A stretch of DNA of 64,000 nt from CAVUPF01 sp963743285 (GTDB lineage Bacteria > Actinomycetota > Thermoleophilia > Solirubrobacterales > 70-9). The number at the start of each line of letters is the position of its first letter. Positions within the stretch are counted from its first letter, which is position 1. The stretch spans positions 310,001-374,000 of the forward strand of contig CAVUPF010000004.1 of assembly GCA_963743285.1 (NCBI GenBank), read 5' to 3'. A program made the translations under genes and the position numbers. Positions 9,328-19,224 of the stretch are shown here, piece after piece. Under the pieces are notes generated by a model. It was not told where the DNA came from. It saw only the letters and a program-made list of their open reading frames with translations, and ran no database searches.

Positions 9328-11007
9328 TCAGCCCGGGTGCCGGACGCCGATGTCGGCGTCCTCGGCCGGTTCCAGCTCGTGGCCGTCCGCCGGGCGCTCT
9401 CCCGCGTGGTGCGCCGCCGCGCCGATGAACTCGCGGAAGAGCGGCTCGGGGCGGTTGGGACGGGAATTGAACTCCGGGTGGAACTGAGAGGCGACGAAGA
9501 AGGGGTGATCGGGCAGCTCGACCATCTCGACCAGACGCTCGTCGGGGGAGGTGCCGCCGCAGACAAGGCCCTCGTCCTCGAGCCGGCGCCGCAGCTGGTT
9601 GTTGACCTCATATCGGTGACGGTGTCGCTTGTAGATCACCGCCTCGCCGAAGATCTCCCGCGCCCGCGTGCCCGCGTGCAGCTTCACCGGGTCGGCTCCG
9701 AGCCGCATCGTGCCACCCATCTCGGAGACCTCCTTCTGCTCGGGCAGCAGGTCGACCACCGGGAACGGGGTCTCGGGATCGAACTCCGCCGAGTTGGCGC
9801 CCGCCATGCCGGCCACGGCACGGGCGAACTCGACCACGGCGATCTGCATCCCGAGGCAGATTCCCAGGTAGGGAATCGAGCGTTCGCGAGCGATCGCCGC
9901 CGCCTGCACCTTGCCCTCGATCCCGCGCTCGCCGAAGCCGCCGGGGATGAGGATCCCGTCGGCGCCCTCCAGCCGCTCCGGATCGAGGTTCTCGGAGTCG
10001 ACCAACTCGACGTCGACCTCGACCCCGTGGTGAAAGCCACCGTGCTCAAGCGCCTCGATCACCGACTTGTAGGCGTCGGCGAGCTGCACGTACTTGCCGA
10101 CCAGGGCGATTCGCACCTTGCTCTCGGCGGCGTCGGCACGACGCACCATCGCCTCCCACTCGACCAGGTCCGGCGCCGGTGCCTCCATCCCAAAGTGGTC
10201 GAGGACGATGTCGTCAACGCCCTCCGCCCGGAAGACGAGCGGCACCTTGTAGATGTTGTCTACGTCGTGGGCGGAGATGACGGCGTCAACCGGAAGGCTG
10301 GCGAAGAGGGCGATCTTGCTGCGGATCTCACGATCGAGGCGCCCCTCGGAGCGACAAACCAGCGCGTGCGGCTGGATCCCGATTCGCCGCAGCTCGTTGA
10401 CCGAGTGCTGGGTCGGCTTCGTCTTCAATTCGCCTGCGTGGCCGACGTAGGGCACCAGGGTGAGGTGAACGAACATGCTGCGCTTCGGCCCCAGGTCGGT
10501 GTAGAGCTGACGGATCGACTCAAGGAACGGCAGCGACTCGATGTCACCAACGGTGCCACCGATCTCGGTGATGACGAAGTCGACCGATTGCGACTCAGCG
10601 ACGATCAGGATGCGCTGCTTGATCTCGTCGGTGATGTGGGGAATCACCTGGACGGTGGCGCCGAGGTAGTCGCCGCGGCGCTCCCGCTTGATCACCGAGT
10701 TGTATACAGAGCCAGCAGTCACGTTGGAGGCGCGCGAGGTGTTCTCGTCGGTGAAGCGCTCGTAATGGCCGAGGTCGAGATCGGTCTCGGCTCCGTCCTC
10801 GGTGACGAAGACCTCGCCGTGCTGGAACGGGCTCATAGTCCCCGGGTCGACGTTGATGTAGGGATCGAACTTCTGCAGTTGAACCCGGAAGCCGCGGGAG
10901 ACGAGCAGGCGTCCGATCGAGGAGGCGGCGATGCCCTTGCCGAGGGCCGAGACCACCCCGCCGGTGACGAAGATGAAGCGGGTATCTCCTTGTCTTGCTC
11001 TACTCAT
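9328..11007 (-). CDS. pyrG: CTP synthase
   Basis: A 559-residue enzyme making CTP from UTP, ATP and glutamine. The N-terminal synthetase domain has FVTGGVVSALGKGIAASSIGRLL and the magnesium/ATP segment HYERFTDENT; the C-terminal class I glutamine amidotransferase has the nucleophile in LGICLGMQIAV and the His-Glu pair in ASQFHPEFNSRP. Its ATG overlaps the stop of the upstream transferase gene (ATGA), a coupled arrangement. Confidence 0.97.
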   Translation of the reverse strand: MSRARQGDTRFIFVTGGVVSALGKGIAASSIGRLLVSRGFRVQLQKFDPYINVDPGTMSPFQHGEVFVTEDGAETDLDLGHYERFTDENTSRASNVTAGSVYNSVIKRERRGDYLGATVQVIPHITDEIKQRILIVAESQSVDFVITEIGGTVGDIESLPFLESIRQLYTDLGPKRSMFVHLTLVPYVGHAGELKTKPTQHSVNELRRIGIQPHALVCRSEGRLDREIRSKIALFASLPVDAVISAHDVDNIYKVPLVFRAEGVDDIVLDHFGMEAPAPDLVEWEAMVRRADAAESKVRIALVGKYVQLADAYKSVIEALEHGGFHHGVEVDVELVDSENLDPERLEGADGILIPGGFGERGIEGKVQAAAIARERSIPYLGICLGMQIAVVEFARAVAGMAGANSAEFDPETPFPVVDLLPEQKEVSEMGGTMRLGADPVKLHAGTRAREIFGEAVIYKRHRHRYEVNNQLRRRLEDEGLVCGGTSPDERLVEMVELPDHPFFVASQFHPEFNSRPNRPEPLFREFIGAAAHHAGERPADGHELEPAEDADIGVRHPG

Positions 11008-11840
11008 CCTCTACCGAGCGAGTCTAGCCAGCGCAGTGGCGGAACCGATTCGATCGTCGCCGAAAGAGAGCGCATCTCGCCGTAAAACGTCAGCAGGACG
11101 ACCACCCCCAGCGCGATTAGCCGCCCAGTCCCGTCCAGTGTGGTCAGCAGCCAGACACCGGCGATCGCCCCGACCAGATTGGAGCCGGTGTCTCCCAGCA
11201 TTGCCCGCTCGCGCAGCGTCAGCCAGGCGCCGACCAAGACCGGCCCGGCAAAGATCCCCAATAGTTCGACCGGCGCCAGCGTCCACGCGCCAAGGCAGAT
11301 ACCGGCGCCCAGCAGGACCAGCCCCTTCTCGGCGCGTCCGGGTCTCAGGTCGAGCAGGTTGAAGAGGTTGGTGGTGAGGATCAGCAGCGCCACGTCGGCC
11401 AGGTAGTGCCATGACTCAAGCCCCTGCCCCGAGACCACGTAGGCGGCCAGCGCCAGCGCCCCGATTGCCTTGATCGCGCCGGTCGAGAGTCGCCCCTCGC
11501 TGAGCGCCCGCGCGTGCCCCCGCCAGCCCCGCGGTGCGCCGCCGGCCTCCCCCCCACCCAGCGAGTCATCGAGGAAACCAAGGAAAGCGATCCCAATCAC
11601 ATAGGGAATCCAGCGGCGCAGCTCGGGGTCGAGCAGTTCGAGATCGGCGCGATCGTTGAGGAAGGCGAGCGGGGCCAGCGCGACCAGCGCCGCCGTCGCC
11701 AGCACCGCGCCGAGCGGAAAGGCGAGCCAGGCGCCCCGATAGTTCTCCCGTACCAGCCCGGCCTCCGCCAGCCCCCGTGCCCCCGCTGGGACGAGCGCCA
11801 GAGCCAACACGATCGAGAGCGGGAAGCCGAGCCAGTACAC
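11004..11840 (-). CDS. MraY/WecA-like polyprenyl-phosphate glycosyl-1-phosphate transferase
   Basis: A roughly 278-residue integral membrane protein with about eight to nine hydrophobic segments. Motifs of the PNPT superfamily are visible: GFLDDSLGG (aspartate pair), the NLFNLLDLRPGRAEKG loop equivalent to NxxNxxDG, and LGDTGSNLVGA. It would transfer a sugar-1-phosphate to a lipid carrier, but the altered NLLDLRPG loop makes its substrate uncertain. No good ATG exists; GTG at 11840, 7 bp after the steB stop, gives a protein beginning directly with the first membrane helix. It is coupled to pyrG downstream and to steA/steB upstream. Confidence 0.8.
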   Translation of the reverse strand: MYWLGFPLSIVLALALVPAGARGLAEAGLVRENYRGAWLAFPLGAVLATAALVALAPLAFLNDRADLELLDPELRRWIPYVIGIAFLGFLDDSLGGGEAGGAPRGWRGHARALSEGRLSTGAIKAIGALALAAYVVSGQGLESWHYLADVALLILTTNLFNLLDLRPGRAEKGLVLLGAGICLGAWTLAPVELLGIFAGPVLVGAWLTLRERAMLGDTGSNLVGAIAGVWLLTTLDGTGRLIALGVVVLLTFYGEMRSLSATIESVPPLRWLDSLGRG

Positions 11841-11847
11841 GATCGGC

Positions 11848-12714
11848 TCAGCGCTCGGGCGCCAGCAGGTCCGGCAGCAGGCCATCGGCGCTCCCTTTGA
11901 CGCCGAAGCTGCCCTCCGCCCCGAGCATCGCGAAGACCATCGACACCCGCCCCGCGACCATGTCGATGTCATCGACGCTGGAGAGCGAGTTGCCCTGGAA
12001 GAAGGGGACCGATGAGGGTTCCGCCGTGGAGGTTTCGACTCCGACCGCCGGCCTTCGGGTCGCCGTGATCCCGCGCATCAGCGCCGACTCCAGCCGTGCC
12101 GCCGCGGCGTGTTGCACCGGTCCCATGCCTTCGGGCTGATCGCGGACCACGATCACCCCATCGAGTCTCCCGAAGTTGCCGCTGGCGCGCGAGAAGAAGG
12201 AGCTGCGGACCAGTTCCACCAGAGTGCCGCCGCGCACCAGTTGGCGCCCGATGCCGGTTCCAAGCGCGGTCACCGCTTCCGGGTTGTGCCGGAGGTCGGC
12301 GAACCTGGTCTTCGCGAGGTCGCCGGCCAGCGAGCGTAGGTCGACCGGCTCACGCACCACGCCGATTCCAACCAGCCGCGCCCCGGTCGGCCCGAGGGCC
12401 GCTTCGATCGCCGAAGAGACGTTGCTCGGCAGCCCCCCCAAGGCGACGATCCCGATCCGCTGGCCAGCCAGTCGATTGTGGACGAGCACCGGATAGACGC
12501 GTTCGGCGAAATCGTTGGCTCGCCCCAGTTCGCCACTCAGCTGGTCGGCCCGGGAGCGAGCGTCCTGGAGGTTGCCGATCAGGCTGTGCTCGAGATCCTT
12601 GCGGGTGTCGTTGAGTGCGGCGCCGCCGAACTCCGCGCCGATCAGGATCCCGATCGCCACGGCGAGGAATACCGCGATCAGCGATGTCGCGTGGTAGCGA
12701 GCGCTGTAACCCAT
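11848..12714 (-). CDS. steB: SteB / MctB-type (copper transporter family) membrane-anchored protein
   Basis: A 288-residue protein with one N-terminal membrane helix (SLIAVFLAVAIGILIGAEFGG), a coiled-coil segment (LEHSLIGNLQDARSRADQLSGEL) and a predicted extracytoplasmic domain. This is the layout of actinobacterial SteB, in mycobacteria called MctB and linked to copper. SteB acts with SteA, encoded just upstream, at the division septum in Corynebacterium. Here copper ligands such as Met or His clusters are not obvious, so the division role is the better guess. Confidence 0.82.
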   Translation of the reverse strand: MGYSARYHATSLIAVFLAVAIGILIGAEFGGAALNDTRKDLEHSLIGNLQDARSRADQLSGELGRANDFAERVYPVLVHNRLAGQRIGIVALGGLPSNVSSAIEAALGPTGARLVGIGVVREPVDLRSLAGDLAKTRFADLRHNPEAVTALGTGIGRQLVRGGTLVELVRSSFFSRASGNFGRLDGVIVVRDQPEGMGPVQHAAAARLESALMRGITATRRPAVGVETSTAEPSSVPFFQGNSLSSVDDIDMVAGRVSMVFAMLGAEGSFGVKGSADGLLPDLLAPER

Positions 12715-12750
12715 CAGCGCCCGAAGGCTAGATGGTCGCCCCCAACGCTG

Positions 12751-13938
12751 CTACAGGCCGAGCCAGATCCTGATCTTCAGCCAGATCAGCTGAACGACGT
12801 TGTCGAGTGCTGGCGAAGTGATCACGACGATCGTCAGCAGGATCGCGAAGGCGATTAAAAAGAGGACCAGCGGGCCGAAGGTAGAGCTAGGCGTGTAGAG
12901 CCTGCTGACCCCCTTTGCGTCGACCAGCTTCTCGCCGATCCGCAACCGGGTGAGGAAGGTCGAGGACATGCCGCCGCGCTTGCGATCGAGGAACTCGATC
13001 AGGTTGAAGTGAGCGCCAACGCTGACGATCAGCGCCGCTCCCTTCTCGTAGGCCATCAGCATCGCGACGTCCTCGCTGGTCCCGGCGGCCGGGACCAGCG
13101 TGTGCTCGAGGCCCATCTCCAGCAGGCGCTCACGCCCTGGCGCCCGTCCATCTGGGTAGGCGTGGACGATCAGCTCAGCCCCGCAGCGCAGTGCCTCATC
13201 GCTCGCGGAGTCCATGTCGCCGAGGATCAGGTCGGGCTTCATCCCCGCCTCCAGTGCTCCGTCGGCACCGCCGTCGACCGCCACGATCATCGGGCGGACG
13301 TCGCGGACATAGGCGCGCAGCGCTTTGAGGTCGCGGCGGTGGCGATCGCCACGTACGACGATCAGCACGTGGCGGTCGCGGAACGACGCCCGGGTCGCGG
13401 GAAACTCGATGCTGCCGGTCAGCAGGTCGGTCTCCTGGCGGACGTGGGCGACCGTGTTCTCGACGAAATCGGTGAGCGCCTCGTTGACTCGCTGGCGCTG
13501 GTCGTCGAGCCGACGCTCCAGCTCCACTCCCCCGAGCATCTGGCCACTCGCGATCTCTCGGCCGCCGACCCGGACGACGCCGTCCTCGATCGTCACTGGA
13601 TCGCCGTCGCGCAGCCGCTTAAAGAGGTCGTCGCCAGGGACGTCAACCAGGCAGATCCCGGCGCGGACCAGCATCAGAGGGCCGGTGTTGGGATAGCGCC
13701 CGTCGGTGGACTCCGACGCGTTCAGCACCGCCCGCACGCCCGCTTCAATCAGCTCCTCGGCGGCGATCCGATCGATATTGAGGTGGTCGATGACAGCGAT
13801 GTCGCCAGGGCCGAGGCGCTTGACCAGGTGCTTGGTGCGCCGACCGAGCCGGGCGGTGCCGTGGATCGCCGCCGCGGTCGAGGCCCCGTTGCGACGCGAG
13901 AGCAACGCGGGAAAGCGACGGCGACTGGCGGTAGCCAC
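12751..13938 (-). CDS. steA: SteA, putative cytokinetic-ring protein with thiamin-pyrophosphokinase-like fold
   Basis: A 395-residue protein. The N-terminal region (LVKRLGPGDIAVIDHLNIDRIAAEELI) is followed by a thiamin-pyrophosphokinase-like domain (VAVDGGADGALEAGMKPDLILGDMDSAS), then SEDVAMLMAYEKGA and a C-terminal membrane helix (LVLFLIAFAILLTIVVI) with a short amphipathic tail. In Corynebacterium SteA and SteB recruit the hydrolase RipA for daughter-cell separation. The gene lies between recN and steB, its usual actinobacterial neighbourhood. Confidence 0.88.
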   Translation of the reverse strand: MATASRRRFPALLSRRNGASTAAAIHGTARLGRRTKHLVKRLGPGDIAVIDHLNIDRIAAEELIEAGVRAVLNASESTDGRYPNTGPLMLVRAGICLVDVPGDDLFKRLRDGDPVTIEDGVVRVGGREIASGQMLGGVELERRLDDQRQRVNEALTDFVENTVAHVRQETDLLTGSIEFPATRASFRDRHVLIVVRGDRHRRDLKALRAYVRDVRPMIVAVDGGADGALEAGMKPDLILGDMDSASDEALRCGAELIVHAYPDGRAPGRERLLEMGLEHTLVPAAGTSEDVAMLMAYEKGAALIVSVGAHFNLIEFLDRKRGGMSSTFLTRLRIGEKLVDAKGVSRLYTPSSTFGPLVLFLIAFAILLTIVVITSPALDNVVQLIWLKIRIWLGL

Positions 13939-13979
13939 CGTGTGAGACTACCCCGCGCGGCGAGCTCGCAAGCCGACTC

Positions 13980-15662
13980 CTACGCAGCCGCCAGCAGCTC
14001 CCGGGCGTGGCGGGTTGCCGCCTCGTCGGAGCGCTCGCCGCCGAGCATCCGGCGGATCTCCTCGACCACCCCCTCACCGTCGAGGCGCTGCACGGTAGCC
14101 GTGGCCCGCTCCCCGGCGACATCCTTCTCCAGCCGGAAGTGGGTGGCGGCCAGCGAGGCGACCTGCGGCAGGTGGGTGATACAGATCACCTGGCGGCCCT
14201 CGCCCAGCCTCCGCAGCCTTTCTCCCACGACCCGCGCCGTGTTACCGCCAACCCCAGCGTCGATCTCATCGAAGACGAAGGTTGCGGCGCCCCCGCCTGC
14301 GGACAGGCCGCTGAGCGCAAGCATCACCCGGGAGAGCTCGCCCCCGGAGGCGGCATCTCGCAGCGGCGCTGGGTTGATCCCGGGGTTCGGCGCCACCTGC
14401 AGCTCGACCGTCTCGCGCCCTCCGGCGCCAAAGCCCTCCGGGTGCGGCTCCAGCACGACCTCGAGGGTTGCCCCAGGCATCGCCAGCCCCTCAAGCTCCC
14501 TCGCCACCTCCTTCTGCAGCGGGCCCGCCGCCTTGGCGCGCCCTTCGCTGAGCCGCGCTCCCAGCTCCTCACGCCTGCGCTCCGCCTCGCCCAGGGCGGC
14601 CTGCGCCTCGGCGGCCCGCTCCTCGCTGCTCTCCAGGCGGCGAATCTCCTGCCGGCAGCGTCCGGCGTGGGCAAGCACCGACTCGACGCTGCCCCCATGC
14701 TTGCGCTTCAGCCGGTCGAGTGAGTCGAGCCGCTCTTCGACGGCCGTGAGTCGCCCCGGGTCTGCCTCCAGGCCCTCGGCGTAGTCGCGCAGCTCCGAGG
14801 CGACATCGCCCAGCTCGACCGCGACAGCGCTGAGTCGCTCCGAGAGCAAGTCCAGGGCGACATCGACGCCGCCGGTGCCCTGCAGCAGCGCCTCCGCTAG
14901 GGCCAGCGCGCTCGCCGCCCCGCCGCCATCCTCATCGATCCCGGCGATGCCGGCATAGGCGCCTACCGCCGCCTCACGCAGCCCCTCGGCATGGCGCAGT
15001 CGCTCGCGCTCGGCGTCCAGCCCTGCCTCCTCGGCGGAGTCCGGAGCCACCTCCTCGATCTCGGAGAGCTCATAGCGGAACAGGTCCAGGTCGCGCTCGC
15101 GCGACCCCTCCCGCTCCCGCAGCTCCTCGAGCTCGGTGGCCAGCACCCCGCACTCTCGATGGGCTTCGCGGTAGAGCCGCCGCACCTCCAGGTGCCCAAT
15201 TCCCGCAAACCCATCCAGCACCTCCATCTGCGCCGAGGAGATGGTCAGCTTGCGATGCTCGTGCTGGCCGTAGAAGGCGAGCAGCCGTCCTCCCAGTGAT
15301 TTCAGGTCCCCCGCCGAGGCGGCCCGGCCCGCCACGAAGGCGCTGGTCCGCCCACTCGCCGATACCCGCCGACCCAGCACAACCTGATCGGATTCCTCGG
15401 GCAGTCGTGCCGCGATCTCCGCCATCTCAGGTTCCCCCAACAGCCCCTCTGGAAGATCGAAGACCCCCTCTACCCAGGCCTCCTTCGCGCCGGGCCGAAC
15501 GATCTGCGGTCGAGCCTTACCGCCCATCAAGAGGTCGAGGGCATGCGCCAGCACCGTCTTTCCCGCTCCCGTCTCGCCCGTGATCGCGTTCAACCCCTCG
15601 CCGAGCCTCAACTCGGCCTCCTCGATCAGCAGCAGGTTCTCGATCCTCAACTCACGCAGCAC
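13980..15662 (-). CDS. recN: DNA repair protein RecN
   Basis: A 560-residue SMC-like ATPase acting in double-strand break repair. It has the Walker A GETGAGKTVLAHALDLL near the N-terminus, long Glu/Arg/Ala-rich coiled coils from about 150 to 380, the ABC signature SGGELSRVMLALSGL and the Walker B FVFDEIDAGVGG. Length is typical. An MFS gene separates it from nadK-tlyA upstream. Confidence 0.96.
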   Translation of the reverse strand: MLRELRIENLLLIEEAELRLGEGLNAITGETGAGKTVLAHALDLLMGGKARPQIVRPGAKEAWVEGVFDLPEGLLGEPEMAEIAARLPEESDQVVLGRRVSASGRTSAFVAGRAASAGDLKSLGGRLLAFYGQHEHRKLTISSAQMEVLDGFAGIGHLEVRRLYREAHRECGVLATELEELREREGSRERDLDLFRYELSEIEEVAPDSAEEAGLDAERERLRHAEGLREAAVGAYAGIAGIDEDGGGAASALALAEALLQGTGGVDVALDLLSERLSAVAVELGDVASELRDYAEGLEADPGRLTAVEERLDSLDRLKRKHGGSVESVLAHAGRCRQEIRRLESSEERAAEAQAALGEAERRREELGARLSEGRAKAAGPLQKEVARELEGLAMPGATLEVVLEPHPEGFGAGGRETVELQVAPNPGINPAPLRDAASGGELSRVMLALSGLSAGGGAATFVFDEIDAGVGGNTARVVGERLRRLGEGRQVICITHLPQVASLAATHFRLEKDVAGERATATVQRLDGEGVVEEIRRMLGGERSDEAATRHARELLAAA

Positions 15663-15705
15663 GCACCCTGTCTAGCACCGAGAGGCGACGGACTCTTCCC
15701 CCCGC

Positions 15706-17232
15706 CTACGCTGCCACAGCCTCCCTCGCAGCCTCAGCTTTGGCGGCCGGCTGGAAGAAGTCGCGTGAGCGAACCAGGGCGAAGCCGAGGGCGGCGCCGA
15801 GGAAGGAGAGAATTGCGGCGATCAGCAGGATCTCGTTTAGCCCGCTGACGAAGGCGACCGTCGCCGCATGGGCGACTTCGGCCCGCACGCCCGGCGGCGA
15901 GATGGCGGCAGCCGCCCGGGAGCCGCCAACCGAGACGATTTCCGCCAGTCCCTTCGGAGCGTGGGGAAGGATTTCGGCCAGCTTCGAGTGGACCTGGGAT
16001 TGGAACACCGCACCGAGCCCGGCCACGCCGGTCGAGATGCCCACCTGGCGAAAGGTCGTGTTGATCCCCGAGCCCATCCCCGCTTTAGCAGGCGGCACCA
16101 CTGCGATCGCCGCCGACCCGATGCCGGGGTTGGCGATCCCGACCCCGGTCCCGGCGAGGATGAAGCCCGCGAGCAGGGCGGTCCAGCCCGAGCTCGGGGT
16201 GAGCCCGTGCATCAGCAACAGCCCCACCCCGACGGTGGCGAGGCCGACCCCGAGCAGGAAGCGCACCGGGATGCGATCGGAGAGCTTGCCGGCGATCGGG
16301 GCGACGACGAACGACAGCACGGTCAAAGGTAGGAACCGGATGCCGGCCTGAAGCGGGGGGTAGCCGAGCACCTCCTGGATGTAGAGCGTCAGGTAGAGGA
16401 ACATCGCGAACATCCCGCCGGAGAGCGCGAAGGCGACGGCAGAGACGCCGTTGAAGGCAGGCTTTCGGAACAGGGTCAGGTCGAGCATCGGGTTGGCGCT
16501 GCGCAGCTCGATCGTCAGGAAGACGAGCAGCAGCACCCCGGCGCCGATCAGCGAGACGAGGATCGTGGCGCTGCTCCAACCGTCGGGGTTGCCCCGGATC
16601 AGCCCGAAGATCAACAGGAAGAGCGCCACCGAGAAGGTGGCAACGCCGGGCAGGTCAATCCGCGCAGGGTCCTGCGCCCCTACGTTGACGAGCTTGCGCT
16701 CGGTCAGGACGATCGCCCCCAGCCCGATCGGGACGTTGACGAAGAAAATCCACTCCCAGCCGAGATGCTCGGTGATCAACCCGCCGACCAGTGGCCCGAC
16801 CGCGACGGCGCCGCCGACCGTCGCACCCCAGACACCGAACGCCGTGGCGCGGTCGGCGCCATGAAACTCCTGCCCGATCAGCGCCAGCGAGGTGGCGAAC
16901 ATCGCCGCCCCGCCGACCCCCTGCAGGCCGCGGGCCAGGTTGAGCAGGGTCGCGTCGTCAGAGACGCCACAAAGGAACGAGGCGCAGGTGAAGATCGCGA
17001 ACCCGATCGAGAAGACGCGCCGCCGGCCGAGGCGGTCGCCGAGCGAGCCGGCGGTGAGCAGGAACGCGGCGAGAGTCAGCGAGTAGGCATCGACCACCCA
17101 CTGCAGGCTCGAGAGGCTGGCGCCGAGTTCGCGCTGGATCGAAGGCAGCGCGACGTTGACGACCGTGATGTCCAGCAGCAGCATGAACGTCGCGATCGAG
17201 ATCAGGATGAGGGTCCACCACTTGCGCTCCAT
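15706..17232 (-). CDS. MFS drug exporter, DHA2 (14-helix, EmrB/QacA) type
   Basis: A 508-residue proton-driven exporter with about 14 hydrophobic segments. It opens WWTLILISIATFMLLLDITVVNVALPSIQ, the usual DHA2 start with the membrane-buried Asp in LLLDITVVNVALP, has the loop 2-3 motif GDRLGRRRVF, and the motif C-like GPLVGGLITEHLGWEWIFFVN. Substrate cannot be predicted. It interrupts the usual nadK-recN neighbourhood with spacing of 43-66 bp on either side, so it is probably an added gene. Confidence 0.9.
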   Translation of the reverse strand: MERKWWTLILISIATFMLLLDITVVNVALPSIQRELGASLSSLQWVVDAYSLTLAAFLLTAGSLGDRLGRRRVFSIGFAIFTCASFLCGVSDDATLLNLARGLQGVGGAAMFATSLALIGQEFHGADRATAFGVWGATVGGAVAVGPLVGGLITEHLGWEWIFFVNVPIGLGAIVLTERKLVNVGAQDPARIDLPGVATFSVALFLLIFGLIRGNPDGWSSATILVSLIGAGVLLLVFLTIELRSANPMLDLTLFRKPAFNGVSAVAFALSGGMFAMFLYLTLYIQEVLGYPPLQAGIRFLPLTVLSFVVAPIAGKLSDRIPVRFLLGVGLATVGVGLLLMHGLTPSSGWTALLAGFILAGTGVGIANPGIGSAAIAVVPPAKAGMGSGINTTFRQVGISTGVAGLGAVFQSQVHSKLAEILPHAPKGLAEIVSVGGSRAAAAISPPGVRAEVAHAATVAFVSGLNEILLIAAILSFLGAALGFALVRSRDFFQPAAKAEAAREAVAA

Positions 17233-17298
17233 GCAACCTCCGATAGGACTCGACTGGCCGCAGGGTATAGACCCGGCAAGCTCGGCCCTTCGGGGCTC

Positions 17299-18144
17299 CT
17301 ACACGGCCAGGTGTCCGAACTTCTCGCGGATTCGCTGGTAGAAGCTGGTCCCTGGCAGTTGCGCGAGTCGCCCGACCCCATCCGCGAAGCGGACCTCGAG
17401 CGCAGCGTCCGGCGACAGCTCTCCGACCTGCTCGCCGTCTACGGCAACGTCAACCGCCTCGCGCCCGCTGGCGTTGCCAACGTGCAACACGTCGTCGGGG
17501 GCGACGACGAGGGGGCGCGCCGTCAGCGAGTGCGGCGCTATGTAGCTGACCACATACCCCTCCACTCCCCAAGCCAGGATCGGACCCTGGTTGGCGAGGT
17601 TGTAGCCAGTCGAGCCGACGGGGGTCGCGGCGACAAGCCCGTCGCAGCGGACGTGCCCAACCTCCTCGCCGGCGATCCTGTAGCTGAGCTTCGCGACCCG
17701 ATCCCGCGGGCGACGGGCGAAGGTGACGTCATTGAGGGCAATGCGCGCCTCGTCATCGATGACGATCTCGAGCCCAGGCAGGTCGAGAGTCTCAATCTCC
17801 CCCGCGAGAGCGCGGCGAATGCCCACCTCGGCCCCGTCGCGCTCGACCGCGGCGAGGAAGCCAACCGTGCCGAAGTTGACGCCGAAGACCGGGACGCCGC
17901 TACGGGCGAATCGCCGCAGCGCCTGAAGGATCGAACCGTCCCCCCCGAGCACCAGGCAGAGGTCCGGACGCCGGGAAAGCTCGTCAACCCTCTCGATGCC
18001 CTCGGCCGCGGCGCCGTGCTTGGCCAGCTCCTCGGCGGTGGCGATAAGCCGCCAACCGGCCTGACTGGCAACCGCCACCGCCACCGCAACCGCCTCGGTG
18101 GCGGCCGGCGGGTGCGAGTGTGTGATCAGCGCCGCGGTCTTCAT
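17299..18144 (-). CDS. nadK: NAD kinase
   Basis: A 281-residue kinase making NADP from NAD with ATP or polyphosphate. The GGDGS motif is present (LVLGGDGSILQALR), then FGVNFGTVGFLA, ALNDVTFAR with the NE/D motif, and the C-terminal TPVGSTGYNLANQGPI. Its start overlaps the tlyA stop by 4 bp. Confidence 0.95.
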   Translation of the reverse strand: MKTAALITHSHPPAATEAVAVAVAVASQAGWRLIATAEELAKHGAAAEGIERVDELSRRPDLCLVLGGDGSILQALRRFARSGVPVFGVNFGTVGFLAAVERDGAEVGIRRALAGEIETLDLPGLEIVIDDEARIALNDVTFARRPRDRVAKLSYRIAGEEVGHVRCDGLVAATPVGSTGYNLANQGPILAWGVEGYVVSYIAPHSLTARPLVVAPDDVLHVGNASGREAVDVAVDGEQVGELSPDAALEVRFADGVGRLAQLPGTSFYQRIREKFGHLAV

Positions 18145-18926
18145 CGCTGTGGCTCTACCGACAGAATCGACGCCTCAAGGTCGATGACTTCCTCGCCCCC
18201 GCCGCACCAGACGAAGGTCTCACGGTTTCCCTTCGGCCCCGGGAGGCCCGAGGAGGCGAACCCCCTCACCGAGAGGCCGAGATCGCGGGCGGCGCTCGCC
18301 ACCGCAAGGATCGCCTCGCGGCGGTCGGCGGGGTCCCGAACGACACCCCTGCCGACCCGCCCGCGACCCAGCTCGAACTGCGGCTTGACCATCGCAAGCA
18401 CCTCGCCTCCGGATGGGAGGCAGCGGGCGAGCGCCGGGAGAACCTTGGCCAGTGAGATGAAGGAGACGTCGACGGTGATCAGCCCTGGGGTAAACGGCAG
18501 GTGGGTGGGCTCCAACTCACGTGCGTTGAGACGCTCGATCGCGGTCACCCGCGGGTCCCCACGCAGCTTCAAGTCGAGCTGGCCGTATGCGACGTCAAGC
18601 GCGGCGACCCGCGCGGCGCCACGCTGCAGGAGGCAGTCGGCGAAGCCCCCGGTCGAAGCACCGACGTCAAGGCAGTCGCGCCCCGAGACATCGATGCCGA
18701 GGGCCTCGAGGGCGTTCTCAAGCTTGACCCCGCCACGCGAGACGTAGCGGGGACCCTCGTCGACCAGCAGCTCGGCGCCGGGCTCGACCAGTTGGCTCGG
18801 CCGCAACGCGACGGGCCCGTCCTTACCCATGCGGACCTCTCCTGCCCGCACCGCGCCGGCCGCCGCGGAGCGCGATGAAAAGAGCCCCCGCTCCGCCAAA
18901 ACCGCGTCTATCCGGGCCTTCCTCAC
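18141..18926 (-). CDS. tlyA: TlyA family rRNA 2'-O-methyltransferase
   Basis: A 261-residue protein with an N-terminal S4 RNA-binding domain (RIDAVLAERGLFSSRSAAAGAVRAGEV) and an RrmJ-like SAM methyltransferase domain (DVGASTGGFADCLLQRGAARVAALDV, then LITVDVSFISL). In mycobacteria TlyA methylates 16S C1409 and 23S C1920 and loss gives capreomycin resistance; some homologues have hemolysin activity. It is the first gene of tlyA-nadK. Confidence 0.94.
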   Translation of the reverse strand: MRKARIDAVLAERGLFSSRSAAAGAVRAGEVRMGKDGPVALRPSQLVEPGAELLVDEGPRYVSRGGVKLENALEALGIDVSGRDCLDVGASTGGFADCLLQRGAARVAALDVAYGQLDLKLRGDPRVTAIERLNARELEPTHLPFTPGLITVDVSFISLAKVLPALARCLPSGGEVLAMVKPQFELGRGRVGRGVVRDPADRREAILAVASAARDLGLSVRGFASSGLPGPKGNRETFVWCGGGEEVIDLEASILSVEPQR

Positions 18927-19224
18927 CGCCAGAACGGTACAGCCGCGCCCCGAAACTGGCCGTTTACCGGAGTCTTAAGGCCGCCTGCAACAGTCTTTTA
19001 ACCGCTGCTTGAGCTTCGCTTGGTCTGCTGTGGCGAAGCGTCTGTGACCCCACTCACACACAAATCGCACATACGTTCGTATGCTGCTAAAGGATTCGCA
19101 TGAGGCTGACGATGCAGAGCAGAACTAAAAACTTCCTGGTTGGGCTCGTCGCCGCTCAATGGCCCCCGTCGCTTCCCACGGCGGGCGCCCGCGGCACATG
19201 AGAGCCCACCTACCTCCCACGGAT

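Noticed and set aside
9337..11085. Long open frame of 582 codons antisense to pyrG
   Set aside because: It is the mirror of a gene with all catalytic motifs; high-GC DNA keeps antisense frames open. No motif of its own.
16765..18747. 660-codon plus-strand frame opposite the MFS, nadK and tlyA genes
   Set aside because: Spans three real minus-strand genes and the gap between them; no domain signature.
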